Positions 42,083-51,456 are shown, counted from the stretch's first letter. The stretch is DNA of 53,453 nucleotides from Muribaculaceae bacterium (GCA_017624155.1 JAGANS010000009.1:1-53453); one strand, 5' to 3'. The notes: generated by a model from the sequence alone, not told the origin. Translations and numbers: made by a program.

Positions 42083-43338
42083 GGCATCTGTTGCTCCTGC
42101 TGGCTTTAGCAGTATCGGTAATTACAAACGCTGCTCCACCTGTCGATACCATGACCGGTATATTCAACGAGCGCGTCAAGACCGTGCAGGTTCTCGGGCC
42201 TGGCGGCGATATATTCGCCCCGCCGGTAGTCGTTCTCGGCGCAGGCGATGCCCTCGACATCGAGTTCGACCGTCTGGCCGACGACCGCGAATATATGCGC
42301 TACCGGGTGCTGCGATGCGATGCCGACTGGCAGCCGTCGTCGCTCGCCGAGTCGGAATATCTCGACGGTTTCAACGAGAGCGCGATCGAGAATTACGACT
42401 TCTCGCGCGGCACCACGGTGCACTACGTGCATTACGGCTTCCAGTTTCCCAATGCCGACATAAATCCCCGTCTGTCGGGCAATTATCTGATTCAGGTTTA
42501 TCCTGAGGATAATCCCGACGATGTGTGGTTCCAGACCCGTGTGATGATTTCGGAACAGTCGGCACCGATCAGTGCATCGGTCACCACCCGCACCGATGTC
42601 GACTACAACAAGGGCCACCAGCAGCTGTCTATAACAGTCGACACCGAGCGTGCCGGCGTCAGCGATCCTTTCAACGACCTCACCGTTGCGATACAGCAGA
42701 ATGGTCGCGCCGACAGCGAGGCCGCCCTGCGCCATCCGCTGCGCATGTCGGGCCGGACGGCTGTCTACGAACACGTCTCGCCGCTGATATTCGAGGCCGG
42801 CAACGAGTACCGCCGCATGGAGGTGTCGAATGTCAACTATCCCGGTATGCGTGTCGATGGTATCGAATATTTTGAACCTTATTATCACTTCATCCTCATG
42901 GTCGACGAGCCTCGCGCCGAGGAGTCTTATCTCTTTGACAGCACTCAGAACGGCCGCTTTGTGGTGCGCGAGTACAATTCATCGGAATCACAGCTCGAGG
43001 CCGACTATGTGGTGGTGCATTTCGCTCTCGACAGTCCCGAGCTGCCGGGCACGATGATATTTCTCGACGGCGACTTCACCTCGCGCCGCTTCGATGCCGA
43101 GTCGCGTATGCAGTACAATGCCACGACGGGCCGCTATGAGCGTGCCCTCCTGCTCAAGCAGGGCCATTACAACTATCAGTACCTTGCCGTGCCGCCCGGC
43201 GCGCGCCGCGGATACACGGCTCCGATTGAGGGCGACAAATACCAGACTGTCAACGAATATCTGATAAAGGTCTATGCGCGCGGAACGCTCGACCGCACCG
43301 ACCGACTTATCGGCGTGAGCCGTATCACCACACAATGA
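42079..43338 (+). CDS. Type 9 secretion plug protein (DUF5103)
   Basis: 419 residues with a signal peptide (MRHLLLLLALAVSVITNAAP, cleavage near residue 18). The readings YLDGFNESAIENYDFSRGTT, VHYVHYGFQFPN and GNYLIQVYPEDNPDDVWFQT (Ig-like first domain), then YHFILMVDEPRAEESYLFDS and LKQGHYNYQYLAVPPG, match the DUF5103/T9SS plug family. In T9SS this periplasmic protein closes the SprA translocon pore. ATGA overlap with ung. No other T9SS gene is in the window. Confidence 0.87.
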   Translation: MRHLLLLLALAVSVITNAAPPVDTMTGIFNERVKTVQVLGPGGDIFAPPVVVLGAGDALDIEFDRLADDREYMRYRVLRCDADWQPSSLAESEYLDGFNESAIENYDFSRGTTVHYVHYGFQFPNADINPRLSGNYLIQVYPEDNPDDVWFQTRVMISEQSAPISASVTTRTDVDYNKGHQQLSITVDTERAGVSDPFNDLTVAIQQNGRADSEAALRHPLRMSGRTAVYEHVSPLIFEAGNEYRRMEVSNVNYPGMRVDGIEYFEPYYHFILMVDEPRAEESYLFDSTQNGRFVVREYNSSESQLEADYVVVHFALDSPELPGTMIFLDGDFTSRRFDAESRMQYNATTGRYERALLLKQGHYNYQYLAVPPGARRGYTAPIEGDKYQTVNEYLIKVYARGTLDRTDRLIGVSRITTQ

Positions 43339-43940
43339 TTCAAGAAGAAGAAATCGACATGCTACAGATTCAGGATACTCTTGTAAGCCTCGACCTGCTC
43401 GAGCGTCACTTCCTGTGCGACCTCGCCTCCTGCAAGGGCGAATGCTGCATCGAGGGCGATGCCGGAGCCCCCATCACTGAGGACGAGCGCCGCGATATCG
43501 AGAACCTATTGCCCGAGATAATCGACGACCTCTCACCTGCTGCCCGCGAGGTCATCGCCCGCGACGGCGTGGCGTACGTCGACGAGGAGGACGATCTTGT
43601 CACATCGCTTGTCGCAGGCGGCCAGTGCGTGTTTGCCACATTCGGTCCCGGCGGCATGTGTTACTGCGCCATCGAGAAAGCATGGCGTGAAGGCCGCGTC
43701 GGCTTCATGAAGCCCATATCCTGCCATCTGTACCCCGTGCGCATCAAGGAATATCCCACATTTACGGCTGTGAATTACCACCGTTGGAAGATATGCAAGT
43801 GTGCCGAGACCCTCGGACGTGCCAAGGGCCTGCGGGCATATAAATTCTTGCGCGAGCCGCTTGTGCGTCGATTCGGGCAGGAGTGGTACGACGAACTCGA
43901 CGCCACCGCCGACGAATACTTCCGCCAGTACGGCGACTAA
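43335..43940 (+). CDS. DUF3109 cysteine-cluster protein
   Basis: 201 residues. Eight or more cysteines occur in blocks typical of the YkgJ/DUF3109 family: HFLCDLASCKGECCIEGDAG (about 26-45), GGQCVFATFGPGGMCYCAIE (about 95-114), PISCHLYPVRI (about 130) and WKICKCAE (about 151). Such clusters bind zinc or iron-sulfur and the biochemical role is unclear. No signal peptide. Its ATG overlaps the stop of the plug gene, so it is third in the operon. Its stop codon TAA is the first three bases of the dispersed-repeat flank TAAACCTTCAACC. Confidence 0.87.
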   Translation: MIQEEEIDMLQIQDTLVSLDLLERHFLCDLASCKGECCIEGDAGAPITEDERRDIENLLPEIIDDLSPAAREVIARDGVAYVDEEDDLVTSLVAGGQCVFATFGPGGMCYCAIEKAWREGRVGFMKPISCHLYPVRIKEYPTFTAVNYHRWKICKCAETLGRAKGLRAYKFLREPLVRRFGQEWYDELDATADEYFRQYGD

Positions 43941-44225
43941 ACCTTCAACCAAAACCAACCAAGGGGCGCCCGCAGGTCGCCGATTTGAGCCACGATGCCA
44001 AATGGCTGCGCCGTTGATATAATCGGCGGCCTGCGGGCGCCTTTCACTGATGATGCATCGGCCCGCGTGCACCTACGCCTGCGGCTCCGGTGGACGCGGC
44101 TACGAGTAAACCGGCGGGCTTCGCACGCCCCCTTGGTGGGTTTACGGTTGAGGTTTACGTTTAAGTCATCGTCATATCTAAACCTTCAACCCAAACCTTA
44201 AACCAATTCTTGCCTAAACCTTAAA
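43938..44225. repeat. Dispersed stem-loop repeat, copy 2, with flanking A+T-rich repeats
   Basis: The stem-loop core (43965-44130) matches 16569-16733: 21-base arms at 43965-43985 and 44021-44041 around 35 nt, then GCGTGCACCTACGCCTGCGG and TACGAGTAAACCGGCGGGC. Flanks: TAAACCTTCAACCAAAACC on the left and the inverse GGTTGAGGTTTACG with AAACCTTCAACCCAAACC on the right. Its outer ends supply the stop codons of both convergent genes. No gene is supported in this gap. Confidence 0.85.
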
Positions 44226-44957
44226 TTGCAAATGCGGCCACAGGCAGCCGGGAATCATGCGCCACAGAGTGTTTACAACAGCCCAGCGCGAGTCGATGGT
44301 GGCCACACGGCGTCCGCGCAGGATAGCCAGTTCGATGCGCGGCGCCGCATAGTCGAGGCTCATCACCATCGGCAGATCCCTGGCCGGAGTGCGCTTGAGC
44401 AGCCCCGTGTCGACGAATCCCGGGCGTATGTCGGTGATGCCAACGTTGACATGCTGAATGTGCGCGAGCTGGTCAAGGGCCTGCAAGTACTTTTGCTGAT
44501 AGCTTTTAGACGCCGAATAGGCTGCTGACACGCCGAGGCCCTTGGTCCCCGCCACCGATGTGATTACGGCGATGCGGCCTTTGTCCACATTGGCCGTGTC
44601 GCGGAAATACTTGTAGGCCGCGATGCATACCTTGGTCATGCCGCCCACGTTTACCGCTATTGTACGCTCGTCATCCTCGGAGTCAAGCTCCGGATTATAC
44701 CATCCGCACCCCGCACAATACAGGATGATGTCCATTCCGCCGATTGTCTCGATAAGGTCATAGAGCTTTTTCTCCACATCGGGGGCCGTTACATCTATTC
44801 CGGCATACTCTATGTTGTCGGGATACAGAGCCTTTAGCTCTGTCAGTGCCTCGGTATTGCGGGCAGCTGCGCCCACGCGCCAGCCGTAGCGTGCGAAGTC
44901 GGTGGCGATCCGTCGGCCGATGCCCGACGAGGCGCCTATTATTACTATACGTTTCAT
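44214..44957 (-). CDS. Short-chain dehydrogenase/reductase
   Basis: 247 residues with the classical SDR motifs: IGASSGIGRRIATD (GxxxGxG, about 6-20), ILYCAGCGWYN (NAG-like, with C for N; about 80), a YSASKSYQQK active site (Tyr and Lys about 151-155) after VITSVAGTKGL, and IRPGFVDTGL. It reduces or oxidises a small alcohol/ketone with NAD(P)H; the substrate is unknown. It ends LQFKV then TAG, and the final codons AAGGTTTAG are repeat sequence, so the 3' end may have been changed by the insertion. Confidence 0.92.
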   Translation of the reverse strand: MKRIVIIGASSGIGRRIATDFARYGWRVGAAARNTEALTELKALYPDNIEYAGIDVTAPDVEKKLYDLIETIGGMDIILYCAGCGWYNPELDSEDDERTIAVNVGGMTKVCIAAYKYFRDTANVDKGRIAVITSVAGTKGLGVSAAYSASKSYQQKYLQALDQLAHIQHVNVGITDIRPGFVDTGLLKRTPARDLPMVMSLDYAAPRIELAILRGRRVATIDSRWAVVNTLWRMIPGCLWPHLQFKV

Positions 44958-44960
44958 AAC

Positions 44961-45968
44961 TTATTCAACAACCGGCGGTTCGGGTTGGTTGAACACGGTG
45001 TCCTGCGGATTGTCGGCAGGGAAGGGATGCGAGTATCCCTCGACACCGGTGCCCGACACTGTGTCCGGGGCAAAGTTGAGCTTCTCGGTGTTGAAAGGAA
45101 TCGTGTATGTGAAGGCAAATGAGCCTGTCACCACACCGTTGCGGCTGCCGTAGCCCGGTATGTACCAGGGCTTGCCGTGTTTGCTTTTTGACTCATGTAT
45201 CAGCGTATGGAACTTCACTGTCCAGCCGGCCGATATGTTCTTCCACAGCTTGATACGCAGGCCCAGTCCCAGTTCGAGCCAGCCGGCCGTGGCATGTTGC
45301 GACGGAATTGCGAATGGCTGTGTCGGTCCCCAGTAGCCCGGCGCCTGCGATATGTCGCTGATGCTCCAGCTGAAGGGTGCGAAGCCATAGCGCAGCCCGG
45401 CAAACCATTTGTAATCAGGGTTGGAATTGTACAGGAAATTGTAGTCGGCGCCGATTTTGAAATACACGCTCATCGGTGATGTATAGGTATAGTCGCCTGC
45501 ATCAGGGGTATTCTTTGCCTGTCCCAGACCTATCTCGAATGTGGGAAAATAGCGGTTGTGCAGGTTCACGTCGGCGCGGAAGCCTATCAGTCCGTACTTC
45601 TGCCCGAAGGCGCGCATCACGGGGTCCCATACGTCTACGCTCACCGATGCGCCCATCAGCAGCGCGTAATGCATCTTGGGTACGTTGAATATTGTGGCCG
45701 AGTCGACCCACTGCTCGCCCGTCACGGTGTCCACATACACTATCGCACCGTCATCGCGGTGGAAGTGTGTCGAGCGCAGGCGCCGCTGGGCGTTGATGCG
45801 CGATGTGTCGTCGCGGGTCTCGTTGATCGACTGCGTTGTTGTCGCCGCAGTGGTTATAGGTGTAGTGCGGCGCCGGGGCTTTGCGGGAGCGTCGTCGGCC
45901 CACAGGCAGGCCCCGGCCAGCGCAACCGCGCCGCCGAGCACGGCCATGCGCAGCGCCCGCATACTCAT
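44961..45968 (-). CDS. DUF6048-like outer-membrane protein
   Basis: 335 residues. A signal peptide (about 1-24) is followed by a Thr/Arg-rich low-complexity stretch (about 33-65), then a beta-barrel-like region with aromatic strand ends (IGFRADVNLHNRYFPTFEIG, YKWFAGLRYGFAPFSWSISD, LELGLGLRIKLWKNISAGWT) and a Pro-rich tail. Pairs with the DUF6452 gene as in other Bacteroidota (ATGA overlap). Function unknown. Confidence 0.78.
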   Translation of the reverse strand: MSMRALRMAVLGGAVALAGACLWADDAPAKPRRRTTPITTAATTTQSINETRDDTSRINAQRRLRSTHFHRDDGAIVYVDTVTGEQWVDSATIFNVPKMHYALLMGASVSVDVWDPVMRAFGQKYGLIGFRADVNLHNRYFPTFEIGLGQAKNTPDAGDYTYTSPMSVYFKIGADYNFLYNSNPDYKWFAGLRYGFAPFSWSISDISQAPGYWGPTQPFAIPSQHATAGWLELGLGLRIKLWKNISAGWTVKFHTLIHESKSKHGKPWYIPGYGSRNGVVTGSFAFTYTIPFNTEKLNFAPDTVSGTGVEGYSHPFPADNPQDTVFNQPEPPVVE

Positions 45969-46474
45969 TGCGCCGGCTCCTCCTGAGCCGTACGGAAGTA
46001 TATCCTGATGCGCTCCAGCTCGACATTGGTGATCAATGAGTCGAGAAGAGTCACAGAGTCAATAATATTATAGGTATGCATTACGCCGGTGATGCGGTAT
46101 ATGTACATTGCGCCGCATTCCTCCGAGGCAAAGTAGGGTATAGACTCGTAATTGAAGGTGATGGTGTCGGTAATACCGAGGTCTTCAAGCTTTTTCTGCC
46201 TGTATATCAGCGCCCATTGTGTCATTGTGGCACCGGGCTTCATTGGCAGGTATATCTGCGACAGGGCCGGATGCGCATCCTCAAGCACCGAGTCGCCCGG
46301 TGCGCCTACGCCGGCTATCTCAACCGAGTCGACGGATATGGGGCGGCCCGTCTCCGACGAGTAGAAGGCCGCCAGCGGCAGTGCGCTGCCGTTGTCGAGA
46401 CATCCTGCCGAGTTGCAGGCTGAGACTGCCGCTCCAAGGATGAGCGCTATCGCAAGTATCCGCCCTATGGTCAT
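45965..46474 (-). CDS. DUF6452-like lipoprotein
   Basis: 169 residues with a lipoprotein signal (MTIGRILAIALILGAAVSAC; lipidated Cys at residue 20). The mature part is beta-rich (LAAFYSSETGRPISVDSVEI, ALIYRQKKLEDLG, DTITFNYESIPYFASEECG). It overlaps the glycosyltransferase gene upstream and the DUF6048 gene downstream by ATGA junctions. Probably acts at the outer membrane with its neighbour. No known biochemical role. Confidence 0.78.
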   Translation of the reverse strand: MTIGRILAIALILGAAVSACNSAGCLDNGSALPLAAFYSSETGRPISVDSVEIAGVGAPGDSVLEDAHPALSQIYLPMKPGATMTQWALIYRQKKLEDLGITDTITFNYESIPYFASEECGAMYIYRITGVMHTYNIIDSVTLLDSLITNVELERIRIYFRTAQEEPAQ

Positions 46475-47421
46475 AGTTCGGTATCTATTTCATAATCATT
46501 GCGGCGCGGCGAATTGCGTGCCACAAGTTCGCCCACAAAGCCCGCCAGGAACATCTGCGAGCCGAGTAGCATCAGTGTGAGCGCAAGGAAGAAGTATGGT
46601 GAATCGGTGACAAGTACATAAGGATGCCCGTGATACATGTTCCACAGCTTGCCGAAGCCCACCACGGCCACTGCGATGAAGCCCAGGATGAACATCAGCG
46701 AGCCCAGCAGCCCGAAAAAGTGCATCGGTTTGCCGCCGAATTTGCCGGTGAACCACAGTGTGGCAAGGTCGAGATAACCGTTCACAAAGCGGTCGAGGCC
46801 AAATTTGGTCTTGCCATACTTGCGCGCCTGATGGTGTACCACCTTCTCGCCTATGCGGCTGAATCCGGCCAGCTTGGCCAGATAGGGGATATAGCGGTGC
46901 ATGTCGCCGTATACCTCGATGTGCTTCACCACCTTGTTGCGGTATGCCTTGAGTCCGCAGTTGAAGTCGTGCAGGTTTTTGATACCCGTCACCTTGCGCG
47001 CCGTGGCGTTGAACAGTTTGGTGGGGATGGTCTTCGACAGCGGGTCGTAGCGCTTCTGCTTGTAGCCCGATACCAGGTCGTATCCGTCTTCTTTGATCAT
47101 GCGGTACAGCTCGGGAATCTCGTCGGGCGAGTCCTGCAGATCGGCGTCCATGGTTATCACTACATCGCCCTTGGCGCGGACAAAACCCGTGTTGAGCGCC
47201 GGCGACTTGCCGTAGTTGCGCCTGAACGACACTCCGTGCACCGAGGGATTCTTCCGCGCCAGGTCTTCGATCACCTGCCACGAACTGTCGGTGGAGCCGT
47301 CGTTTATGAATAATATCTCATAGCTGAATCCGTGCTCCTTCATCACGCGCTCGATCCATTGCTCGAGCTCAGGCAGCGACTCAGCCTCGTTATACAGTGG
47401 TACTACAACCGATATATCCAT
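46471..47421 (-). CDS. GT2 polyisoprenyl-phosphate glycosyltransferase
   Basis: 316 residues from the ATG at 47421 (the frame opens earlier with a weak TTG). GT-A fold: SVVVPLYNEAESLPELEQWI, INDGSTDSSWQVI, MDADLQDSPDEIPEL (DxD), and NRLxxK-type end. Two C-terminal membrane helices (about 225-250 and 262-285) match DPM1/GtrB/ArnC-type enzymes that move a sugar from nucleotide donor onto polyprenyl phosphate. Acceptor and sugar unknown. It follows the DUF4199 gene by 13 bases. Confidence 0.9.
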   Translation of the reverse strand: MDISVVVPLYNEAESLPELEQWIERVMKEHGFSYEILFINDGSTDSSWQVIEDLARKNPSVHGVSFRRNYGKSPALNTGFVRAKGDVVITMDADLQDSPDEIPELYRMIKEDGYDLVSGYKQKRYDPLSKTIPTKLFNATARKVTGIKNLHDFNCGLKAYRNKVVKHIEVYGDMHRYIPYLAKLAGFSRIGEKVVHHQARKYGKTKFGLDRFVNGYLDLATLWFTGKFGGKPMHFFGLLGSLMFILGFIAVAVVGFGKLWNMYHGHPYVLVTDSPYFFLALTLMLLGSQMFLAGFVGELVARNSPRRNDYEIDTEL

Positions 47422-47434
47422 TGCAATCAATAAT

Positions 47435-47983
47435 TTACTGTTTGAATTGTGGCGGCTTTATGCGCCGTGTCTTCCGTATGATGAGCGACAGCAGCATCGA
47501 CAGCAGCGAGCCGGTGAACACGGCCACATACAGCAGCTCAAGCGCTATGTCGATGGCCGACGGCAGCGAGTGGCTGTCCATCAGCCGCTGCAGCGTGCGC
47601 GCGATGTCCTGTGCCTCGGGGTCATTTACAGCTCCGTATATTTCAATTACAGTCTGCACCTGATCGATGATGAAACCCGGCCATATCCACCGCATCGCCG
47701 CATAGCACAGCGCCGCCATGATGGCGCCACCGAAGAAGAATGCGCATATCCCCTGCAGCCACAGCGCCGAGAAGGTGGCAAGCGACGGCTGGGTCGCCAT
47801 CGTGCGCCTCAGCTGCATATACGCCACCGCCGGCACGGCTATCAGTGCTATGACCGCCGGCACAAACATCAATGCGTTGTATGTGGTGGCGCCGACAAGC
47901 AATGCCGCCAACGTCAGCACCGGCCCGAGCACAAGCCCGTTCTCCGCGCCGAGTACATATACCGATCGTGCACTTTCTTTCAT
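47435..47983 (-). CDS. DUF4199 membrane protein
   Basis: 182 residues from the ATG at 47983; a GTG three bases upstream is possible. Four hydrophobic segments (about 17-35, 40-58, 75-98, 150-170) and a loop rich in acidic residues (DQVQTVIEIYGAVNDPEAQD). This plan is the DUF4199 family, always seen upstream of a GT2 gene like the next one. Function unknown, probably an aid to the glycosyltransferase. Its promoter element ends only 4 bases from the ATG. Confidence 0.85.
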   Translation of the reverse strand: MKESARSVYVLGAENGLVLGPVLTLAALLVGATTYNALMFVPAVIALIAVPAVAYMQLRRTMATQPSLATFSALWLQGICAFFFGGAIMAALCYAAMRWIWPGFIIDQVQTVIEIYGAVNDPEAQDIARTLQRLMDSHSLPSAIDIALELLYVAVFTGSLLSMLLSLIIRKTRRIKPPQFKQ

Positions 47984-47987
47984 CACT

Positions 47988-47996
47988 GCAAATTTA
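47988..47996 (-). promoter_or_regulatory. -7 promoter element of the DUF4199-GT2 operon
   Basis: Minus strand TAAATTTGC. Initiation about six bases later falls on or next to the ATG at 47983, so the transcript is probably leaderless or nearly so. Confidence 0.65.
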
Positions 47997-48080
47997 CTAC
48001 TTTTTTATCGGTTTTGGCCTATCGCTGCGCGTTTTTATCATTATCAACGCTTTTCCAATGCGTTTTTGCGGATTTTTTTA

Positions 48081-48088
48081 TACCTTTG
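48081..48088 (+). promoter_or_regulatory. -7 promoter element for glnS
   Basis: TACCTTTG on the plus strand, start near 48094, leader about 33 nt to the ATG at 48128. Divergent from the DUF4199 promoter, about 85 bases apart. Confidence 0.65.
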
Positions 48089-48127
48089 TACCTCATTATT
48101 TGAATCACTGTCACATCTTTCATATTT

Positions 48128-49831
48128 ATGGCCGAAATTAAAGAAACAGAGTCTGCCGACACCCGCGGACTCAACTTTGTAGAGCAGGAAGTATTAGCCG
48201 ACCTCCGTGCCGGCAAGAACGGCGGACGCCTCAACACCCGATTCCCGCCCGAGCCAAACGGCTATCTCCACATCGGCCACGCCAAGGCCATCTGCATGGA
48301 CTTCGGTGTCGCCGAGAAGTTCGGCGGCACTTGCAACCTCCGCTTCGATGATACAAACCCCGTCAAGGAGGACGTCGAGTATGTCGACTCCATCCGCGAG
48401 GACATCCACTGGCTCGGCTTCGACTGGGGCGACCGCGAGTACTACGCCTCCGACTATTTTCCGCAGCTCTTCGACCTCGCCTGCCGCCTCATCAGGGAGG
48501 GCAAGGCTTATGTCGACGACCAGACTTCCGAGCAGATCGCCGCTCAGAAGGGTACTCCCACCGTCCCCGGCACCGAGAGTCCCTACCGCAACCGCACCCC
48601 CGAGGAAAATCTCGACCTTTTCCTGCGCATGAATGCAGGCGAGTTTGAGGAAGGCTCGCGTGTCCTCCGCGCCAAGATCGACATGGCCAGCGACAACATG
48701 CACTTCCGCGACCCCATAATGTACCGCATCATCAAGCACCCCCACCACCGTACCGGCACCACATGGAAGGTCTACCCCATGTACGACTTCGCCCACGGCC
48801 AAAGCGACTACTTCGAGGGGGTCACCCACTCGATATGCACCCTCGAGTTTGTGCCTCACCGTCCCCTCTACGAGTACTTTGTGAAGGAACTCGCCGATGA
48901 GACATATTGCCCCCGTCAGATCGAGTTCAACCGCCTCAACATCACATACACCGTGATGAGCAAGCGCAAGCTCCTCGCCCTTGTCAAGGAAGGCCTTGTC
49001 GCCGGCTGGGACGATCCCCGTATGCCCACCATCTCGGGTATGCGCCGCCGCGGATACACTCCCCGCTCCATACGCAAGTTTATCGACACCATCGGCTATA
49101 CCAAGTACGAGGCCCTCAACTCCGTCAGCCTCCTCGAGCACGCCGTGCGCGACGACCTCAACGCCATCGCCACCCGCGTCATGGGCGTCATCAATCCCCT
49201 CAGGGTAGTCATCACCAACTATCCCGAGGACAAGGTCGAGACCGTGAGCATGGAGAACAATCCCGAGCAGGAAGGCAGCGGCACGCACGACATGCCATTC
49301 TCACGCGAGATATTCATCGAGCGCGAAGACTTCATGGAAAATCCCCCCAAGAAATTCTTCCGCCTCGCTCCCGGCAGCGAAGTTCGCCTCAAGGGCGCAT
49401 ACATCATCAAGTGCGAGGACGTAGTCAAGGACGCCGACGGCAACATCACCGAGCTCCGCTGTACATACGACCCCGAGACCCTCAGCGGCCTCCCCGGCGC
49501 CAACCGCAAGGTAAAGGGCACCCTCCACTGGGTATCCGCAGCCCACGCCGTGGATGCCGAGGCACGCCTTTACGACCGCCTCTTCGACGTCGAGAATCCC
49601 GCCGCCGAGCCCGACCGCGACTTCCGCGACATGCTCAATCCCGACTCGCTCATCGTTAAGCAGATCAAGGTAGAGCCATTCGTCGCCGAGAACGCCAAGC
49701 CCGGCACCAAGTTCCAGTTCCAGCGCATCGGTTACTTCACACCCGACTACGACTCCGCTCTAGGCCGGCTTGTGTTCAACCGCACAATCGGCCTCCGCGA
49801 CACCTGGGAAAAAGAACAGAAAAAAGCCTGA
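48128..49831 (+). CDS. glnS: Glutaminyl-tRNA synthetase
   Basis: 567 residues of class I synthetase. HIGH motif at 48-51 ([20 protein letters not shown]) and MSK motif at 277-279 (VMSKRKLL). The tRNA-Gln-specific features [20 protein letters not shown] and [17 protein letters not shown] (anticodon-binding beta-barrel) are in place. It joins glutamine to tRNA-Gln, so no transamidation route is needed. Full length. Downstream sequence is repetitive, no clear terminator. Confidence 0.97.
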   Translation: MAEIKETESADTRGLNFVEQEVLADLRAGKNGGRLNTRFPPEPNGYLHIGHAKAICMDFGVAEKFGGTCNLRFDDTNPVKEDVEYVDSIREDIHWLGFDWGDREYYASDYFPQLFDLACRLIREGKAYVDDQTSEQIAAQKGTPTVPGTESPYRNRTPEENLDLFLRMNAGEFEEGSRVLRAKIDMASDNMHFRDPIMYRIIKHPHHRTGTTWKVYPMYDFAHGQSDYFEGVTHSICTLEFVPHRPLYEYFVKELADETYCPRQIEFNRLNITYTVMSKRKLLALVKEGLVAGWDDPRMPTISGMRRRGYTPRSIRKFIDTIGYTKYEALNSVSLLEHAVRDDLNAIATRVMGVINPLRVVITNYPEDKVETVSMENNPEQEGSGTHDMPFSREIFIEREDFMENPPKKFFRLAPGSEVRLKGAYIIKCEDVVKDADGNITELRCTYDPETLSGLPGANRKVKGTLHWVSAAHAVDAEARLYDRLFDVENPAAEPDRDFRDMLNPDSLIVKQIKVEPFVAENAKPGTKFQFQRIGYFTPDYDSALGRLVFNRTIGLRDTWEKEQKKA

Positions 49832-49839
49832 AAAAAGAA

Positions 49840-49947
49840 AAACATAACCTTATAACCCCATAACCCCATAACCCTTCGCGCAGCGAAATAATAACTCGCG
49901 CAGCGAAATAATACCCCTCATCGGCCTTGCCCCGGCAAGGCCGATGA
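49840..49947. repeat. Tandem short repeats and a 30-bp near-perfect palindrome
   Basis: After glnS: three or more ATAACCCC-type units (about 49852-49875), then two copies of TCGCGCAGCGAAATAATA (from about 49876 and 49895), then TCATCGGCCTTGCC (49918-49931), CC, and its exact reverse complement (49934-49947), ending seven bases before the ATG of the next gene. The palindrome is a good stem but has no T-run, so it may be a regulatory hairpin or a repeat. Confidence 0.75.
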
Positions 49948-49953
49948 ATAAAT

Positions 49954-51381
49954 ATGAACGAACCCGACGAACGCGACATCCTGCGCGAACGCTTCCGAGC
50001 CGACCTCGCGCGCCCCGTCTCCGAGAGATACTACTCCGAGGACGAACTTATCGCCATATTCGACTCTGCCGGCGATTACTACGACGATTACCTCCGCACC
50101 GAAGCCTTGCTGCTCGGCGCCCGCCTGTATCCCGACAGTCAGGCACTTCTGGCTCGTCGCGCCATATTCTACAGCGACCGCGACATGAGTCTCTTCCGCA
50201 GTTTTATCGATGACAACCCGTCGCTCGACACACCACTGGCCGAGATCATGCGTCTCAGCGACGCCTACCCCGACCGCGCCAAGGCACGCGAGCGCGTCGA
50301 GAGCTTCATTGCCTCCCACCGCCTTGCCGAGGACGAGGAAGTCATTCAGTTTGTCCGCATCGTTCATGCCCTCGGCCTCGACAAATGGCTTGTCGACAAT
50401 CTCGACCGGGTGCGGGCCAAGGTCAGCTACCTGCCTACGCTCCTCTACGAGATTGCCGTCACCGCCGAGGAATCCGACATCTTCGATACCATTGCCATTC
50501 AGCTCCTTGAGGAACTCACCGAGATGGAAGCATACGCGCCCGAATACTGGACGCTCCTCGCCATGGCATACCTGCGCCACGACCGATACGACGATGCCCG
50601 CACAGCCATCGACTACGCCCTCGCCATCGACCCCGGCAACGTCGAGGCCCTCAAGGCGCGCCTACATTCATTTACACCCGAATCCGACAGCCCCGAGATT
50701 GATTTCCTCCTCGACCGCCTGCTCATCCTCGACCCCGCCGACTCGTCCGTGGCATATCTTGCCATCCTCCGCGCCGAGGAGCACCGCGATTTCGACAAGG
50801 TCCGTTCGATAATTGCCGCTCTGCCCGCCGATACTCGTTCCTCCCGGCCGATCATCGACAAGGCAGTTGAGCACTCCCATCCCGACCTCGCCGCATACCT
50901 TGCCGACTTCTATGATTACGGCTTCCGCGACGAAGACGACTGGAAAGCTCTCGCCGAGCTTGCCTATAAGGCCGGCTCGTCGACCGACGTTACACTTGTC
51001 CTGCAGATATTCGAGTCCAAGTCGGGCCACTCGCTCAATCACGATTTCCTTCTGTATCGCATACTGTATCAGCTTGGCAAGTATGACGTCGCAATCGCCA
51101 TGTTTGCCGATGCAGCTCCCGACGGCACACTCCGTCAGGCTTCCAATCTGCATCCGGCATTCGCCATGTATGTCACCATGCTGCTCCGCCTCGGCAAGAT
51201 GCCCGAGGCCCGCGAGGCCGTAAACGCCATGCTGCGCCTGCTCGATACCGAGCCCGCCGTTCCCGGCACATCCCTCGAGAAATTCGGAATGCACGCCTTC
51301 CTCGACGACATCCTCCGCCGCCTCCGTTCCGTGCGTCCGACCGACTGGTCATCCTATGATCCCCTGTCTCTCGACAGCTGA
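49954..51381 (+). CDS. TPR-repeat cytoplasmic protein
   Basis: 475 residues, all helical by composition, acidic and rich in Asp/Glu. TPR-like units can be seen throughout: LLLGARLYPDSQALLARRAI, YWTLLAMAYLRHDRYDDARTAIDYALAIDPGNVEALKA (about 196-235), and FLLYRILYQLGKYDVAIAM. No signal or membrane segment. Probably a protein-interaction scaffold; function unknown. The start is preceded at seven bases by the palindrome, which could affect its translation. Confidence 0.85.
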   Translation: MNEPDERDILRERFRADLARPVSERYYSEDELIAIFDSAGDYYDDYLRTEALLLGARLYPDSQALLARRAIFYSDRDMSLFRSFIDDNPSLDTPLAEIMRLSDAYPDRAKARERVESFIASHRLAEDEEVIQFVRIVHALGLDKWLVDNLDRVRAKVSYLPTLLYEIAVTAEESDIFDTIAIQLLEELTEMEAYAPEYWTLLAMAYLRHDRYDDARTAIDYALAIDPGNVEALKARLHSFTPESDSPEIDFLLDRLLILDPADSSVAYLAILRAEEHRDFDKVRSIIAALPADTRSSRPIIDKAVEHSHPDLAAYLADFYDYGFRDEDDWKALAELAYKAGSSTDVTLVLQIFESKSGHSLNHDFLLYRILYQLGKYDVAIAMFADAAPDGTLRQASNLHPAFAMYVTMLLRLGKMPEAREAVNAMLRLLDTEPAVPGTSLEKFGMHAFLDDILRRLRSVRPTDWSSYDPLSLDS

Positions 51382-51408
51382 CCCCCTCACCGGCACAACC
51401 CCATTGCA

Positions 51409-51439
51409 CACGGATTTCACTGATTAGCGCGGATTTTAT
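51409..51439. repeat. Terminal inverted repeat, left
   Basis: CACGGATTTCACTGATTAGC then GCGGATTTTAT. Imperfect inverse of 51838-51868, enclosing the broken GxxExxY gene. Such CGGATT-rich ends near GxxExxY genes suggest a small mobile module. Confidence 0.6.
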
Positions 51440-51456
51440 AATTATAATTTCGGCTC

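Noticed and set aside
43533-44072. 179-residue minus-strand frame over the DUF3109 gene
   Set aside because: It mixes the repeat with the shadow of the DUF3109 gene.
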